Assembly (NCBI RefSeq): GCF_024793895.1
Contig: NZ_JANUSB010000002.1
Span: 62,001 to 126,000 of the forward strand
DNA: 64,000 nt
From: Serratia sp. AKBS12
GTDB taxonomy: Bacteria > Pseudomonadota > Gammaproteobacteria > Enterobacterales > Enterobacteriaceae
Direction: 5' to 3'
Below the pieces are notes generated by a model. That model did not search any database and had not been told where the DNA came from. It saw nothing but the letters and a program-made list of their open reading frames with translations. How positions within the stretch are numbered: the stretch's first letter is position 1; every line of letters begins with the position of its first letter. Made by a program: the position numbers and the translations under genes. Shown piece by piece: positions 24,230-34,676 of the stretch.

Positions 24230-24255
24230 GGCCCCTGCACATACTGCCAGGGGCC
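24230..24255. terminator. Hairpin between convergent barA and garK
   Basis: GGCCCCTG (24230-24237) pairs with CAGGGGCC (24248-24255) around a 10-nt loop just beyond the garK stop codon. There is no U-run; it is best read as the 3' boundary structure of the gar/gud operon. The rest of the 160-bp gap shows nothing recognisable. Confidence 0.5.
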
Positions 24256-24260
24256 AGAAA

Positions 24261-25400
24261 CTACACCTGCTGCGCCAGTCGCAGCGTCGCCGCAATATTG
24301 CGCGCCGCCATGCGTACGTTGTCGGCCGCGCCGTTGAGCGCTTCCTCCAGGGTACAAACGCTATACAGCACGCTAAATACCGCATCCAGACCGTGTTGGT
24401 GCACCACACCGACGTCGCTGCTCAGGCTACCGGCAATGCCGATCACCGGCTTGTTATGACGCTTGGCCACCCGCGCGACGCCAATCGGCACTTTGCCGTT
24501 GATGCTCTGGCTATCGATACGCCCCTCGCCGGTGATTACCAAGGTGGCATCGCGCACCAGGGCATCAAGCCCCAGGGCTTCGGTAACGATTTCGATGCCC
24601 TGCCGTAACTCGGCCTGACAGAACGCCAGCAACCCGGCCCCCATGCCACCCGCCGCTCCGGCGCCGGGCACCCGTTCGACGTCGATACCCAGCGTGCGCT
24701 CAATCACCTGCGCATAGTGCTGCAAGGCACGGTCCAGTTCGGCCACCATCTGCGGCGTTGCCCCCTTCTGCGGGCCAAAAATGGCGGAGGCACCATCGGC
24801 GCCGGTCAACGGATTGCTGACGTCGCAGGCGACTTCGAATTTGCACTGACCGATGCGCGCATCCAGCCCGCTGAGGTCAATATCGGCCAGCGTCGCCAAC
24901 GCCGCGCCGCCAAAAGCGATATCGTTGCCCTGCTCATCCACCAAGCGTGCGCCCAATGCCTGCACCATGCCGGCACCACCGTCATTGGTGGCGCTGCCGC
25001 CAATGCCGATAATGCAGTGCTTTACCCCATGATCGAGCGCACAGCGAATCAGTTCGCCGGTGCCGTATGAGGTGGTGTGCAGCGGATTGCGCCGGTCGGC
25101 CGGCAGCCGCTCCAACCCGCTGGCGGCGGCCATTTCAATAAATGCGCTTTGTTCATCACCGGACAGGCCAAAAAATGCCCGCGTTTTCTCTCCCAATGGC
25201 CCGGTTACCTCTACTTCGATTGTCTTGCCACCGGTTGCGGCCACCATCGCCTCAACCGTGCCCTCGCCACCGTCGGCCAGCGGTAATTTAACGTATTCCG
25301 CATCGGGGAAAATCTCCCGGAACCCGGCTTCAATACCGGTAGCCACCGCCAGGGCAGATAAACTTTCTTTGTATGAATCCGGCGCAATCACTATTTTCAT
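24261..25400 (-). CDS. garK: Glycerate 2-kinase
   Basis: GarK phosphorylates D-glycerate to 2-phosphoglycerate, bringing galactarate/glucarate carbon into glycolysis. The 379-residue protein is of the two-domain glycerate kinase type: MKIVIAPDSYKESLSA at the N-terminus, LPLADGGEGTVEAM, GIGGSATNDGGAGMVQALG (phosphate binding) and VPGAGAAGGMGAGLLAF. It is the last gene of the minus-strand operon gudP-gudX-gudD-garL-garR-garK, 12 bp after garR. It sits a few kilobases from eno, which consumes its product, though the two are separate transcription units. Confidence 0.96.
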   Translation of the reverse strand: MKIVIAPDSYKESLSALAVATGIEAGFREIFPDAEYVKLPLADGGEGTVEAMVAATGGKTIEVEVTGPLGEKTRAFFGLSGDEQSAFIEMAAASGLERLPADRRNPLHTTSYGTGELIRCALDHGVKHCIIGIGGSATNDGGAGMVQALGARLVDEQGNDIAFGGAALATLADIDLSGLDARIGQCKFEVACDVSNPLTGADGASAIFGPQKGATPQMVAELDRALQHYAQVIERTLGIDVERVPGAGAAGGMGAGLLAFCQAELRQGIEIVTEALGLDALVRDATLVITGEGRIDSQSINGKVPIGVARVAKRHNKPVIGIAGSLSSDVGVVHQHGLDAVFSVLYSVCTLEEALNGAADNVRMAARNIAATLRLAQQV

Positions 25401-25412
25401 AAGCAGCCTGCG

Positions 25413-26303
25413 TTACCTCTGACGAGTGACTTCAACCTGGGCCAATTTTTCGTAATAGCAGGCCAACGCACTGTGATCGGCATTGCCCAGATCGTCAACG
25501 CGCAACGCCTGCATCATTTCCATCACCGCGGCGGTGAGGGGCAGCTGGGCGCCAATGCCATGCGAAGTATCCAGCGCGTTGGCCAGATCCTTGATATGCA
25601 GGTCGATACGGAACCCCGGCTTGAAGTTGCGATCCATCACCATTGGCGCCTTGGCGTCCAGTACCGTACTGCCCGCCAGCCCGCCGCGGATTGCCTGATA
25701 CACCAGATCCGGGTTGACGCCGGCCTTGGTGGCCAATACCAACGCCTCGGACATTGCGGCAATATTCAGCGCTACAATCACCTGATTGGCCAGTTTGGTG
25801 ACGTTGCCGGCGCCGATTTCCCCGGTGTGCACCACCGAACCTGCCATCGCTTTCATCACTTCGTAGCAACGATCAAATACCTCTTTGTCGCCACCCACCA
25901 TCACCGACAGACTGCCGTCAATCGCCTTCGGCTCGCCACCGCTGACCGGCGCATCCAGCATCGCAATCTGCTTTTCCGCCAGCCTGGCGCTGATTTCACG
26001 GCTGGCCAACGGCGCGATCGAACTCATGTCGATCAGTACGCTGCCCGCTCTGGCGCCGTCGATAACGCCGTGTTCACCCAACACAACCTGCCGTACCTGC
26101 GGGGAATTGGGCAGCATGGTGATCACGATATCGCTCTGCGCCGCCACCGCCTGCGGCGTCTCGGCCGACTCGGCGCCCAACGCCACCAGTTCGGCCGTGG
26201 TATCGGCGTGATAATTGAGCACCACCAGCGAATACCCGGCTTTCAGCAGGTTTTTGCTCATCGGCTTGCCCATGATCCCCAGACCAATAAATCCAACTTT
26301 CAT
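25413..26303 (-). CDS. garR: 2-hydroxy-3-oxopropionate (tartronate semialdehyde) reductase
   Basis: GarR reduces tartronate semialdehyde, released by GarL, to D-glycerate. The start at 26303 has AAGGGG six bases upstream and gives the family N-terminus MKVGFIGLGIMGKPMSKNL; an adjacent ATG at 26306 is too close to the ribosome site. The 296-residue protein belongs to the beta-hydroxyacid dehydrogenases: Rossmann GLGIMG (7-12), substrate-binding DAPVSGGEPKA, and catalytic Lys170 in GAGNVTKLANQ. It sits between garL and garK in the natural reaction order. Confidence 0.97.
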   Translation of the reverse strand: MKVGFIGLGIMGKPMSKNLLKAGYSLVVLNYHADTTAELVALGAESAETPQAVAAQSDIVITMLPNSPQVRQVVLGEHGVIDGARAGSVLIDMSSIAPLASREISARLAEKQIAMLDAPVSGGEPKAIDGSLSVMVGGDKEVFDRCYEVMKAMAGSVVHTGEIGAGNVTKLANQVIVALNIAAMSEALVLATKAGVNPDLVYQAIRGGLAGSTVLDAKAPMVMDRNFKPGFRIDLHIKDLANALDTSHGIGAQLPLTAAVMEMMQALRVDDLGNADHSALACYYEKLAQVEVTRQR

Positions 26304-26313
26304 CATATTCCCC

Positions 26314-27087
26314 TTATTTCTCGCTAGGTTTAAAACGGTCGCATAGCGCCTGGGTGGCATTGCGGAACACCCCCAGATCGCTGCCGACGGCGACGAACTG
26401 CGCGCCCCATTGCAGGTAGCGACGCGCATCGGCCTCCGCCGGTGCCAAGATGCCGCTCGGTTTACCGGCGGTTTTGGCTCGGTCGAAAATATGGCGGATC
26501 ACCGCCTGTACTTCCGGATGATTCGGCTGGCCGAGATACCCCAGCGCCGCCGACAGATCGCCTGGCCCGACAAAAATGCCGTCCACGCCGTCCACTGCGG
26601 CGATCGCATCGAGATTATCGACCCCGGCCTGGGTTTCGATCTGCACCAGCACGCTGACGTTGTCGTTGATGGTGGCAAAATAATCCGCTACCGTGCCGTA
26701 GCCGTTGCTGCGGTGTGAAACCGACACGCCGCGAATGCCGGCCGGCGGGTAGCGCGTCGAGGCCACCGCCTGCAGCGCCTGTTGTTCGCTTTCGACAAAC
26801 GGGATCAGAAAGTTGTGAAAGCCGATATCCAGCAAGCGTTTGATGATCACCGGCTCGTTGCACGGCGGGCGCACTACGGCAGCACTGTCACTGTCTTTCA
26901 ATGCCATTAGCTGTGGTACGAAGGTGGTGATGTCGTTGGGTGCGTGTTCGCCATCCAGCACCAGCCAGTCAAAACCGGCCAGCCCAAGTACTTCTGTAGA
27001 AATTGGATTGCCCAGCGCCGACCAGCAGCCGATAAGGGTTTCCCCCTGCTGCAATGACTGGCGGAAGCGGTTGTGGCAACTTTTCAT
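26314..27087 (-). CDS. garL: 5-keto-4-deoxy-D-glucarate aldolase
   Basis: GarL cleaves 5-keto-4-deoxy-glucarate to pyruvate and tartronate semialdehyde. It is a class II, metal-dependent aldolase of the HpcH/HpaI family. The ATG at 27087, behind AAGGAAACGCC, gives 257 residues; the longer open frame has no similarity upstream. Signature stretches are [33 protein letters not shown] (active-site loop), [17 protein letters not shown], and [16 protein letters not shown] with the metal ligands. It is encoded downstream of the two dehydratase genes that generate its substrate. Confidence 0.97.
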   Translation of the reverse strand: MKSCHNRFRQSLQQGETLIGCWSALGNPISTEVLGLAGFDWLVLDGEHAPNDITTFVPQLMALKDSDSAAVVRPPCNEPVIIKRLLDIGFHNFLIPFVESEQQALQAVASTRYPPAGIRGVSVSHRSNGYGTVADYFATINDNVSVLVQIETQAGVDNLDAIAAVDGVDGIFVGPGDLSAALGYLGQPNHPEVQAVIRHIFDRAKTAGKPSGILAPAEADARRYLQWGAQFVAVGSDLGVFRNATQALCDRFKPSEK

Positions 27088-27131
27088 GGCGTTTCCTTGT
27101 ATGTTGCGGTGGAGAAGAGGTGCATCGGGTA

Positions 27132-28472
27132 TCAACGCACCAGGCATGGGCGTTTCGGGTCAAAGGTCCAGTCGGGGATCAGGTACTGCATGCCCATGGC
27201 ATCATCGCGCGCACCGAGGCCGTGGGCTTTGTACAGCTCATGGGCCTGCATCAATCGATCGCGATCGAGTTCGATCCCCAGCCCCGGTTTTTGCGGCACC
27301 GCCACGCGGCCGCCGGTAATGCTCAGCGGTTCACGCGTCAGACGCTGGTTGCCCTCCTGCCATATCCAGTGCGTGTCGATGGCGGTGATATTGCCCGGTG
27401 CCGCAGCGGCAACGTGCGTAAACATCGCCAGCGAAATATCAAAATGATTATTGGAGTGCGAACCCCAGGTGAGGCCAAATTCGTGGCACATCTGCGCCAC
27501 CCGCACCGAACCGCTCATGGTCCAGAAATGCGGATCCGCCAGCGGGATATCTACCGACTGCAATTGCAGCGTGTGGCCCATCTGTCGCCAGTCGGTGGCA
27601 ATCATGTTGGTGGCGGTCGGCAGGCCGGTGGCACGGCGGAATTCCGCCAGCACCTCGCGGCCGGAAAAACCCTGCTCCGCGCCGCACGGATCTTCCGCGT
27701 AGGCCAGCACGTGCCGCAGCTGTTTGCCAAGGCCAATCGCCTCTTCCAGCGACCAGGCGCCGTTGGGATCGAGGGTAATGCGCGCCTGCGGGAAACGCGC
27801 CGCCAGCGCCGTGACCGCTTCGGCTTCCTCGCTACCGGCCAGCACGCCCCCCTTCAGTTTAAAATCGTTAAAACCATATTTTTCATAGGCGGCCTCCGCC
27901 AGCCGCACCACCGCCTGCGGCGTCAGCGCGGGTTCGTGGCGTAACCGATACCAGTCGCAGGCATCATCGGGCTGACTCTGGTACGGCAACGGCGTTTTAC
28001 GGCGATCGCCGACATAGAACAGATAGCCAAGCATTTCGACCGAATCGCGCTGCTGCCCATCTCCCAGCAGGGCGGCTACCGGCACCTGCAGGAATTGTCC
28101 AAGCAGATCGAGCATCGCAGCCTCGATGCCGGTCACCACGTGAATGGTGGTACGCAGATCGAAGGTTTGCTGGCCACGCCCCGAGGCATCACGATCGGCA
28201 AAGCGCTGGCGCACCGCTGTCATCACATTTTTGTATTCGCCGAGCGTCTTGCCGATCACCAACGGCTGCGCGTCCTCCAGCGTCTGACGGATTTTTTCAC
28301 CGCCGGGGATCTCCCCCACGCCGGTGTTGCCGGCGTTATCCTGCAAGATAACGATATTGCGCGTGAAGAACGGCGCATGCGCGCCGCTCAGGTTGAGCAA
28401 CATGCTGTCGTGGCCGGCAACCGGCACCACCTGCATGGCGGTAATTTTTGGAGCAGCCTGAGTCGTTGTCAT
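27132..28472 (-). CDS. gudD: D-glucarate dehydratase
   Basis: GudD dehydrates D-glucarate (and L-idarate) to 5-keto-4-deoxy-glucarate. It is an enolase-superfamily enzyme. The ATG at 28472 yields 446 residues, the E. coli length, whereas the longer open frame starts in unrelated sequence. With this numbering the KxK motif is Lys205/Lys207 in FNDFKLKGG, and Asp235 in LDPNGAW is the first metal ligand. [26 protein letters not shown] and the catalytic-histidine region GSHSNNHFD are intact. It follows gudX by 22 bp. Confidence 0.98.
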   Translation of the reverse strand: MTTTQAAPKITAMQVVPVAGHDSMLLNLSGAHAPFFTRNIVILQDNAGNTGVGEIPGGEKIRQTLEDAQPLVIGKTLGEYKNVMTAVRQRFADRDASGRGQQTFDLRTTIHVVTGIEAAMLDLLGQFLQVPVAALLGDGQQRDSVEMLGYLFYVGDRRKTPLPYQSQPDDACDWYRLRHEPALTPQAVVRLAEAAYEKYGFNDFKLKGGVLAGSEEAEAVTALAARFPQARITLDPNGAWSLEEAIGLGKQLRHVLAYAEDPCGAEQGFSGREVLAEFRRATGLPTATNMIATDWRQMGHTLQLQSVDIPLADPHFWTMSGSVRVAQMCHEFGLTWGSHSNNHFDISLAMFTHVAAAAPGNITAIDTHWIWQEGNQRLTREPLSITGGRVAVPQKPGLGIELDRDRLMQAHELYKAHGLGARDDAMGMQYLIPDWTFDPKRPCLVR

Positions 28473-28494
28473 GTTTCTGTCCTTTTCGTTGTGT

Positions 28495-29832
28495 TCAGCG
28501 GCCAAACGCCGGGCGCTTGCGATCGAACTGCCAGCCGGGAATCAGATATTGCATTGCCAGTGCATCATTGCGGGCGCCGCTCGGCAGCGCCTGGTGCAGC
28601 CGGTGCGCCTGTTCCAGCGCCGCCCAGTCAAGCTCGACGCCCAGCCCCGGACGGTCCGGCAGAGCAATTTTGCCGTCGACAATCTGCAACGGGTTGTTGG
28701 TCAGGTGTTGACCTTCCTGCCAGATCCAGTGGGTATCAATGGCGGTGGGATTGCCCGGCGCCGCCGCGCCGACGTGGGTAAACATTGCCAGTGAAATGTC
28801 GAAATGATTATTGGAGTGGCAACCCCAGGTCAGCCCCCACTGGTCACACAGCTGCGCCACGCGCACCGCGCCGTGCATGGTCCAGAAGTGCGGATCCGCC
28901 AGCGGGATGTCCACCGCCTGCATCATCACCGCGTGGTTCAGCTCACGCCAGTTGGTGGCGATCATATTGGTGGCCACCGGTAAACCGGTGGCGCGGCGAA
29001 ACTCGGCCATCACTTCACGACCGGAATAGCCCTGCTGCGCCCCGCACGGATCTTCGGCATAGGCCAGAATGCCCTGCATGCCTTTGCACAGCTCGATGGC
29101 CTCGTCCAACAGCCATGCACCATTCGGATCGACGGTAATGCGCGCTTCGGGAAAGCGTTTTGCCAGTTGGCAAACTGCGTCAATCTCCTGTTCGCCCGGT
29201 AGAACCCCACCCTTCAGCTTGAAATCCCTGAAACCGTAACGATCTTGCGCCGCTGCCGCCTGCTCGACGATCGCCGCACTGTCCATCGCCGGCTGGTGGC
29301 GCAGTTGGTACCACGGGTGCCGCCCGCTTTCACCGGCCTGATACGGCAAATCGGTCTGTTGCCGGTCACCGATGTAAAACAGATAGCCGAGCACCGTAAC
29401 CTCATCACGCTGTTTACCGGGGCCAAGCAGTTCTGCCACCGGCACGCCGAGAAACTGCCCCAGCAGATCGAGCAGCGCCGCTTCAAGCGCCGCCACCGCG
29501 TTGACCCGCAGTTCAAAGGTCCAGGCACCGTTGCCGAAGGAGGCGAAATCCGATGACTGGTTGCCGCTGTGAATGGCGTGCACCAGTTTGTTCATGCAGG
29601 CGATTTGCTGGCCTTCCACCGGCGGGATCGCCGCCAGCAAGGTCTGGTAGATCACCTCACCGCCCGGCGCTTCGCCAACGCCGGTATGCCCGGCGCTGTC
29701 GGTCAGTACCACAATGTTGCGGGTGAAGTAGGCGCCGTGCGCACCGCCAATGTTCAGCAGCATGCTGTCATGGCCGGCGACCGGAATAACGCGCATGGTG
29801 GTAATCACCGGCGTCGCTTGTGTATGGCTCAT
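28495..29832 (-). CDS. gudX: Glucarate dehydratase-related protein GudX
   Basis: A 445-residue paralogue of GudD from the enolase superfamily, as also found beside gudD in E. coli. It retains [43 protein letters not shown] and GCHSNNHFD, so the metal and acid-base residues look present. It differs from GudD by a block at about residues 85-105 ([14 protein letters not shown] instead of the [12 protein letters not shown] type). E. coli GudX is reported to be a poor glucarate dehydratase and its role is unclear. Its start overlaps the gudP stop by 3 bp. Confidence 0.95.
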   Translation of the reverse strand: MSHTQATPVITTMRVIPVAGHDSMLLNIGGAHGAYFTRNIVVLTDSAGHTGVGEAPGGEVIYQTLLAAIPPVEGQQIACMNKLVHAIHSGNQSSDFASFGNGAWTFELRVNAVAALEAALLDLLGQFLGVPVAELLGPGKQRDEVTVLGYLFYIGDRQQTDLPYQAGESGRHPWYQLRHQPAMDSAAIVEQAAAAQDRYGFRDFKLKGGVLPGEQEIDAVCQLAKRFPEARITVDPNGAWLLDEAIELCKGMQGILAYAEDPCGAQQGYSGREVMAEFRRATGLPVATNMIATNWRELNHAVMMQAVDIPLADPHFWTMHGAVRVAQLCDQWGLTWGCHSNNHFDISLAMFTHVGAAAPGNPTAIDTHWIWQEGQHLTNNPLQIVDGKIALPDRPGLGVELDWAALEQAHRLHQALPSGARNDALAMQYLIPGWQFDRKRPAFGR

Positions 29833-31184
29833 GCTGCACTCCTTGCCATTGGCTTCAGTTCGATGCGCTTGATTTCACCAACGATGAACAGGTAACTGGC
29901 TACCGCCAGCAGCGCATGGATGCCGACGTAAATCAGCGCGCCGTTGAAGGAGCCGGTGGTACCGATGATGTAGCCGATGGCAATCGGCGTGACGATGCCG
30001 GAAACGTTGCCGAACATATTGAACAGGCCGCCGCTCAGCCCGCTGATCTCTTTTGGCGCGGTATCCGCCATCACCGCCCAGCCCAGCGCGCCAACCCCCT
30101 TGCCGAAGAACGCCATCGCCATGATGCCGACCACCATCCATTCGGTATCGACGTAGTTACAGAACACCATCGACATGGATAACAGCATGCCGAACACGAT
30201 GGGGACCTTGCGCGAGAAGGTCAGCGAATTGGTACGCCGCATCAGGTAATCGGAAATCACCCCGCCGAGCACCCCGCCGACAAAGCCGCAGATCGCCGGA
30301 ACCGAGGCCACGAAGCCGGCCTTGAGGATCGACATGCCGCGCGCCTGCACCAGATACACCGGGAACCAGGTAATAAAGAAATAGGTCAGCGCATTAATGC
30401 AGTATTGGCCGATATAGACGCCAATCATCATGCGCGATTGCAGCAGTTGCTTGATCTGGAACCACTTTTCACCTTTGATTTTCTGCGTTTTTTCCTGCTT
30501 CTGATCCATGTTGATCAGCGCGCCACCGGCCTCGATATAGTCCAGTTCAGCCTGGTTGATGCCGGGATGATCCTTGGGATTGTGCAACACCTTCAGCCAG
30601 ACAAAGCTCAAAATGATGCCCAACCCGCCCATAAAGAAGAACACGTGCGACCAGCCGACTGCATGCGTCAACCATCCCATGATTGGTGCAAAAATCACCG
30701 TGGCAAAATACTGCGCCGAGTTGAAGATTGACACCGCAGTGCCGCGCTCATGCGCCGGGAACCAGGCCGCAACAATACGGCTATTGCCAGGGAAGGAAGG
30801 CGCTTCAGCCAGCCCGACCAGAAAACGCAGGGCAAACAGGGAAACGACGATGCCAAAGCCGCTGAAGATATCCACGAAGCCTTGCAGCAAGGTGAACAGC
30901 GACCAGATGAAAATACTCCAGAAATAGACGCGCTTGGAGCCAAAGCGATCGAGCAGCCAGCCGCCGGGGATCTGGCCGATAACGTACGCCCAGGAAAAGG
31001 CGGAAAAAATGTAGCCCATTCCGACCGGATCGAGGCCGATATCTTTCGCCATCGATGAACCGGCAATCGACAGCGTTGCGCGGTCGCCGTAGTTGAATGA
31101 GGTGACGATAAATAACATCACCACAATCCAGTAACGCGTGTTGGTTCTTTTTATTGCACTGGTCGCGGAACTGATAGTAGACAT
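29829..31184 (-). CDS. gudP: D-glucarate/galactarate MFS transporter
   Basis: GudP is a proton symporter of the anion:cation symporter (ACS) branch of the major facilitators. The 451-residue protein has 12 membrane segments, the N-terminal [20 protein letters not shown], and the loop motif [14 protein letters not shown]. It resembles E. coli GudP more than GarP over recalled stretches ([31 protein letters not shown]). It is the first gene of the catabolic operon, preceded by CAGGAGAACACC, and is divergent from garD across a 452-bp control region. Because garD shares the locus and no garP is present here, it probably imports both hexarates. Confidence 0.96.
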   Translation of the reverse strand: MSTISSATSAIKRTNTRYWIVVMLFIVTSFNYGDRATLSIAGSSMAKDIGLDPVGMGYIFSAFSWAYVIGQIPGGWLLDRFGSKRVYFWSIFIWSLFTLLQGFVDIFSGFGIVVSLFALRFLVGLAEAPSFPGNSRIVAAWFPAHERGTAVSIFNSAQYFATVIFAPIMGWLTHAVGWSHVFFFMGGLGIILSFVWLKVLHNPKDHPGINQAELDYIEAGGALINMDQKQEKTQKIKGEKWFQIKQLLQSRMMIGVYIGQYCINALTYFFITWFPVYLVQARGMSILKAGFVASVPAICGFVGGVLGGVISDYLMRRTNSLTFSRKVPIVFGMLLSMSMVFCNYVDTEWMVVGIMAMAFFGKGVGALGWAVMADTAPKEISGLSGGLFNMFGNVSGIVTPIAIGYIIGTTGSFNGALIYVGIHALLAVASYLFIVGEIKRIELKPMARSAA

Positions 31185-31636
31185 GGTGTTCTCCTGAATC
31201 TAGCCGTTGCTATATTCATCCTGAACTACATAAATTTCTCAGAACGAAATTGATTGAATTGAATGTCAGCCGTTGTTGAGCAGTGCGATTAATCCGGCAG
31301 CGGCAATACCAAACTCAATAAATTTCTCTACGGCAAAAAGTATATGTGCCTGTCCAGACAGACTCATCGGGCAATATCCCAAGGATCGGCGCGATATTGC
31401 CGCTTGTTTATGGCATTTGCCCTATGGTGCGCTGTACAGCTCACGAAACCCGGCAGCGCCGTGAGCCAGCTCACAACCTATTGGACCAATGCCAAACAAT
31501 TGATTCTCCTATCAGCGTAATACCGGTCATTTGCATAGTGCCGCTCCCAGGCCCCCCACATATACTTATCCCTGAGCAGCCCGCCGGTGATATCCCGTAG
31601 CGAATAACAATAATGAATATGGCAAGTGAGGTTTTA
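31185..31636. promoter_or_regulatory. gudP-garD divergent control region
   Basis: A 452-bp non-coding region between divergently transcribed catabolic genes, AT-rich near gudP (31200-31270). It must contain both promoters and, by analogy with E. coli, binding sites for the activator CdaR encoded 1.7 kb away. I do not know a CdaR consensus well enough to mark sites. A CRP-like palindrome is listed separately at 31459. A short open frame at 31273-31464 has no ribosome site and no similarity. Confidence 0.6.
31459..31476. promoter_or_regulatory. CRP-like binding site
   Basis: CGTGA-GCCAGC-TCACA (31460-31475) matches the CRP consensus TGTGA-N6-TCACA at all but the first position. It is 178 bp upstream of the garD start and 275 bp from gudP, so it could serve either promoter. 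Catabolite control is expected for hexarate use. Confidence 0.5.
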
Positions 31637-33202
31637 ATGTCTAAAGAAAATGATAACCGTGACGCGCCGCTGTATATAAAAGTTCATGCGCAAGATAATG
31701 TCGCCATTGTGGTTAATAATGACGGCCTGCCAAAAGGGACATTATTTTCCTGCGGTTTGCAATTAATGGAACATATACCGCAGGGGCATAAAGTGGCGCT
31801 GGACGATATTGCCGCCGGCGGCAATATTATTCGCTATGGCGAGATCATCGGCTACGCGCTGCGCAACATCGCCCGCGGCAGCTGGATTGATGAGTCGCTG
31901 GTAGTCCTGCCGGAAGCGCCCGAGTTGCACAGCCTGCCGCTGGCCAACCGGGTGCCGGCACCGTTGCCACCGTTGACGGGCTATACCTTCGACGGTTATC
32001 GCAATGCCGACGGCAGCGTCGGCACCAAGAATCTGTTGGGTATCACCACCAGCGTGCACTGCGTGGCTGGCGTGGTCGACTTCGTGGTGAAAATCATCGA
32101 ACGCGATCTGTTACCAAAGTACCCCAACGTTGATGGCGTGGTGGCACTAAACCACCTGTACGGCTGCGGCGTGGCAATCAATGCCCCCGCAGCGGTGGTG
32201 CCGATCCGTACCATCCACAATCTGGCACTCAATCCCAATTTTGGCGGCGAAGTAATGGTGGTCGGGCTAGGCTGTGAGAAATTGCAGCCGGAACGCCTGC
32301 TGCAAGGCACTGACGATGTGCAGCCGATCTCGCTCGACGCCGGCAATATCGTGCGCCTGCAGGATGAGAAACATGTTGGCTTCAAATCGATGGTCGATGA
32401 CATTCTGGCGCTGGCCGAACGCCATTTGCAGCGCCTTAATCGGCGTCAACGCGAACCCTGCCCGGTTTCCGAACTGGTGGTCGGCATGCAATGCGGCGGC
32501 AGTGATGCCTTTTCCGGCGTGACCGCCAATCCGGCGGTGGGCTACGCCTCGGATTTGCTGGTGCGCTGTGGCGCCACGGTGATGTTTTCCGAGGTAACCG
32601 AAGTGCGCGATGCCATTCACCTGTTGACACCGCGTGTGGCTGACCAACAGGTTGGCAAGCGTTTACTGGAGGAGATGAGCTGGTACGATGATTATCTGAG
32701 CCAGGGCCAGACCGATCGCAGCGCCAATCCCTCCCCGGGCAATAAAAAAGGTGGCCTGGCCAACGTGGTGGAAAAAGCGTTGGGGTCGATCGCCAAATCC
32801 GGCACCAGCGCAATCGTAGAAGTCCTGTCCCCTGGCCAGCGGCCAACCAAACGCGGCCTGATCTTTGCCGCCACGCCGGCCAGCGACTTTGTCTGCGGCA
32901 CACAACAGCTGGCCTCCGGCATCACCCTGCAGGTATTTACCACCGGACGCGGCACACCGTATGGCCTGACGGCGGTACCGGTGATCAAAATGGCCACCCG
33001 CAGCGCGCTGGCCGAACGCTGGCACGATCTGATGGACATCAACGCGGGCACCATCGCCACCGGTGAGGCAACGATTGAGCAAGTCGGCTGGCAGCTGTTT
33101 GAGCTGATTCTGGCGATCGCCAGCGGCCGGCAGAAAACCTGGTCGGATCAATGGGGGTTGTATAATGCATTGGCCGTGTTTAATCCTGCGCCCGTCACCT
33201 GA
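31637..33202 (+). CDS. garD: Galactarate dehydratase
   Basis: GarD dehydrates galactarate (mucate) to 5-keto-4-deoxy-glucarate, joining the GarL-GarR-GarK route encoded on the opposite strand. The ATG at 31637 has GTGAGG five bases upstream, giving 521 residues, close to the E. coli 523; in-frame ATGs at 31613 and 31619 have no ribosome site. The N-terminal SAF-like domain (about 1-100) is followed by the UxaA-family catalytic part with [55 protein letters not shown] and [12 protein letters not shown]. Cys and His residues in these blocks bind the metal. It converges with cdaR. Confidence 0.97.
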   Translation: MSKENDNRDAPLYIKVHAQDNVAIVVNNDGLPKGTLFSCGLQLMEHIPQGHKVALDDIAAGGNIIRYGEIIGYALRNIARGSWIDESLVVLPEAPELHSLPLANRVPAPLPPLTGYTFDGYRNADGSVGTKNLLGITTSVHCVAGVVDFVVKIIERDLLPKYPNVDGVVALNHLYGCGVAINAPAAVVPIRTIHNLALNPNFGGEVMVVGLGCEKLQPERLLQGTDDVQPISLDAGNIVRLQDEKHVGFKSMVDDILALAERHLQRLNRRQREPCPVSELVVGMQCGGSDAFSGVTANPAVGYASDLLVRCGATVMFSEVTEVRDAIHLLTPRVADQQVGKRLLEEMSWYDDYLSQGQTDRSANPSPGNKKGGLANVVEKALGSIAKSGTSAIVEVLSPGQRPTKRGLIFAATPASDFVCGTQQLASGITLQVFTTGRGTPYGLTAVPVIKMATRSALAERWHDLMDINAGTIATGEATIEQVGWQLFELILAIASGRQKTWSDQWGLYNALAVFNPAPVT

Positions 33203-33222
33203 CTTCCATCCTCTTGGCCTTT

Positions 33223-33286
33223 TGCCGCCTAGCGTTGTTGGCTAGACGGCTGCCCCCGGGAACTGGCCGCTGCCGGCTCCCGGGGA
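33223..33286. repeat. Double hairpin between convergent garD and cdaR
   Basis: Two adjacent stems occupy this gap. The first is GCCGCCTAGC paired with GGCTAGACGGC, with one mismatch. The second is CCCCGGGA and TCCCGGGG enclosing GGCCGCTGCCGGC. The GTTGTTGGCT-CGGCTGC wording resembles the core of the dispersed palindromes at 1340 and 14621, so this may be a diverged relative. It probably serves as a shared terminator. Confidence 0.5.
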
Positions 33287-33344
33287 GTTAGCCTCTTGCC
33301 ACCTGGCTATACGACGAAATAGGTTGGGTATCGAAAATCCAGCG

Positions 33345-34499
33345 TTATACCTCATCCAGTTGCAGCCCGACGTACAGCAGCAGGCGGTCGTCGAAACTGG
33401 ACAGATTCAACCCTGTCAGCTCTGAAATGCGATTTAGGCGATATTCCAGCGTATTGCGGTGAATATACAGCGCCTTGGCGGTAGCGCTCGGCTGAACGTT
33501 ATTGAGAAACCAGGCATTCAGCGTACGACGCAGCAGGCCGTTACCGTCCATCGCCTTTAACCGCGCCAGCGGCCTGACCAGTTCATCGGCCTGCCAACCG
33601 CCACGCAGACTGTCCAGCAGCACTGGCAGCATCAGGTCCTGATAATAATAGGCGCGTTGATCGAACATTCGCTGTTTGCCGACCGCCATGGTAGTGCGCG
33701 CCGTACGATAAGAGCGGGCGATGCTGCCCGGCCCGGTAAAGAAGTTACCCAGCGCTACCCGTACCCGCAGGCGGCTGCTTTCATTCATGCGCGACAACAG
33801 ATTTTCCACCCGCCGTCGATGGTCTTCGGCATCCCAGCGGCCATGCGCGTTGAGCGCCGGCTTCAGTACCACCATTTCGCTCAGTGAAACGATGGCGATC
33901 AGGTTGTCGCGCTCCGGCAATGTCAGCAACGCCTGCAGTTGCTGCAATTCCGCCATCGCGCTGTCAACGCCGAGCTGCCCGCTGTCTACTTCCACCACCG
34001 CCACTACCCGCGGTTGATTGGGATCGATACCTAATCGCTGCGCCCACTCCATCAGCGCCGGCGACAACTCTTCGGTGCGGATCAGGTTGAGTACCAGCTC
34101 TTCGCGAAATCGGCTGTCCTGCGCCAGCATATGCATCAGACGCGCCTGTTCGAGCATCATTTCGGCGGTCATGCACACCAGTTCGCCGTATTGCCGTAAC
34201 TGCGCCGGATTGCCGGTCAGGCCAATGACGCCGACAATCTTGCCGTCGATGCGCAACGGGAGATTGATACCGGGGCGCACGCCGTGCAGATGGCGGGCAA
34301 CCGCCTCATCGATGTCCACCACCCTGGCCTGCGACAGTACCAGCAGCGCACCTTCATGCAACTCGCCGACACGCTCACGATCGCCACTACCGATAATTCG
34401 GCCGCGCGCATCCATTACATTGACGTTGCCGTCAATGATTTGCATGGTGCGGGCAACGATTTCCTGCGCCAGCTTGCCGTCAAGATGGTATTCCGCCAT
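33345..34499 (-). CDS. cdaR: Sugar-diacid utilisation regulator CdaR
   Basis: CdaR is the transcriptional activator of garD, garPLRK and gudPXD, responding to glucarate, galactarate or glycerate. The 384-residue protein has the N-terminal sugar-diacid recognition domain (about 1-135; INVMDARGRIIGSGDRERVG-type sequence, LPLRIDGKIVGVIGLTG), a central GGDEF-like region, and a C-terminal PucR-type helix-turn-helix with ALYIHRNTLEYRLNRISELTGL. It is placed beside its target operons, whereas in E. coli it is beside degP only. It is encoded convergently with garD and lies 178 bp upstream of the degP 3' end on the same strand. Confidence 0.97.
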   Translation of the reverse strand: MAEYHLDGKLAQEIVARTMQIIDGNVNVMDARGRIIGSGDRERVGELHEGALLVLSQARVVDIDEAVARHLHGVRPGINLPLRIDGKIVGVIGLTGNPAQLRQYGELVCMTAEMMLEQARLMHMLAQDSRFREELVLNLIRTEELSPALMEWAQRLGIDPNQPRVVAVVEVDSGQLGVDSAMAELQQLQALLTLPERDNLIAIVSLSEMVVLKPALNAHGRWDAEDHRRRVENLLSRMNESSRLRVRVALGNFFTGPGSIARSYRTARTTMAVGKQRMFDQRAYYYQDLMLPVLLDSLRGGWQADELVRPLARLKAMDGNGLLRRTLNAWFLNNVQPSATAKALYIHRNTLEYRLNRISELTGLNLSSFDDRLLLYVGLQLDEV

Positions 34500-34627
34500 T
34501 CAGTTCTGCCCCAAACCAATTTAGATAAGCGCCCAGCATACCGACGCCATACCGCCTGCACATTGTGCAGATGCCCAAAGCGTTTTGGCAGCAACGGGAG
34601 TTGTGGTGAGCTTCACAATTTTAAGAC

Positions 34628-34656
34628 ATAAAAAAGGCACGCAGAATGCGTGCCTT
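34628..34656 (-). terminator. Terminator of degP
   Basis: On the minus strand AAGGCACGC and GCGTGCCTT form a perfect 9-bp stem with a 5-nt loop followed by a run of T residues, 21 bp after the degP stop. This is a textbook intrinsic terminator. Confidence 0.9.
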
Positions 34657-34676
34657 GGTCAGCATAACCGTGGTGA

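Noticed and set aside
31273-31464. 63-codon frame in the gudP-garD gap
   Set aside because: No ribosome site, no similarity, and it overlaps the control region.
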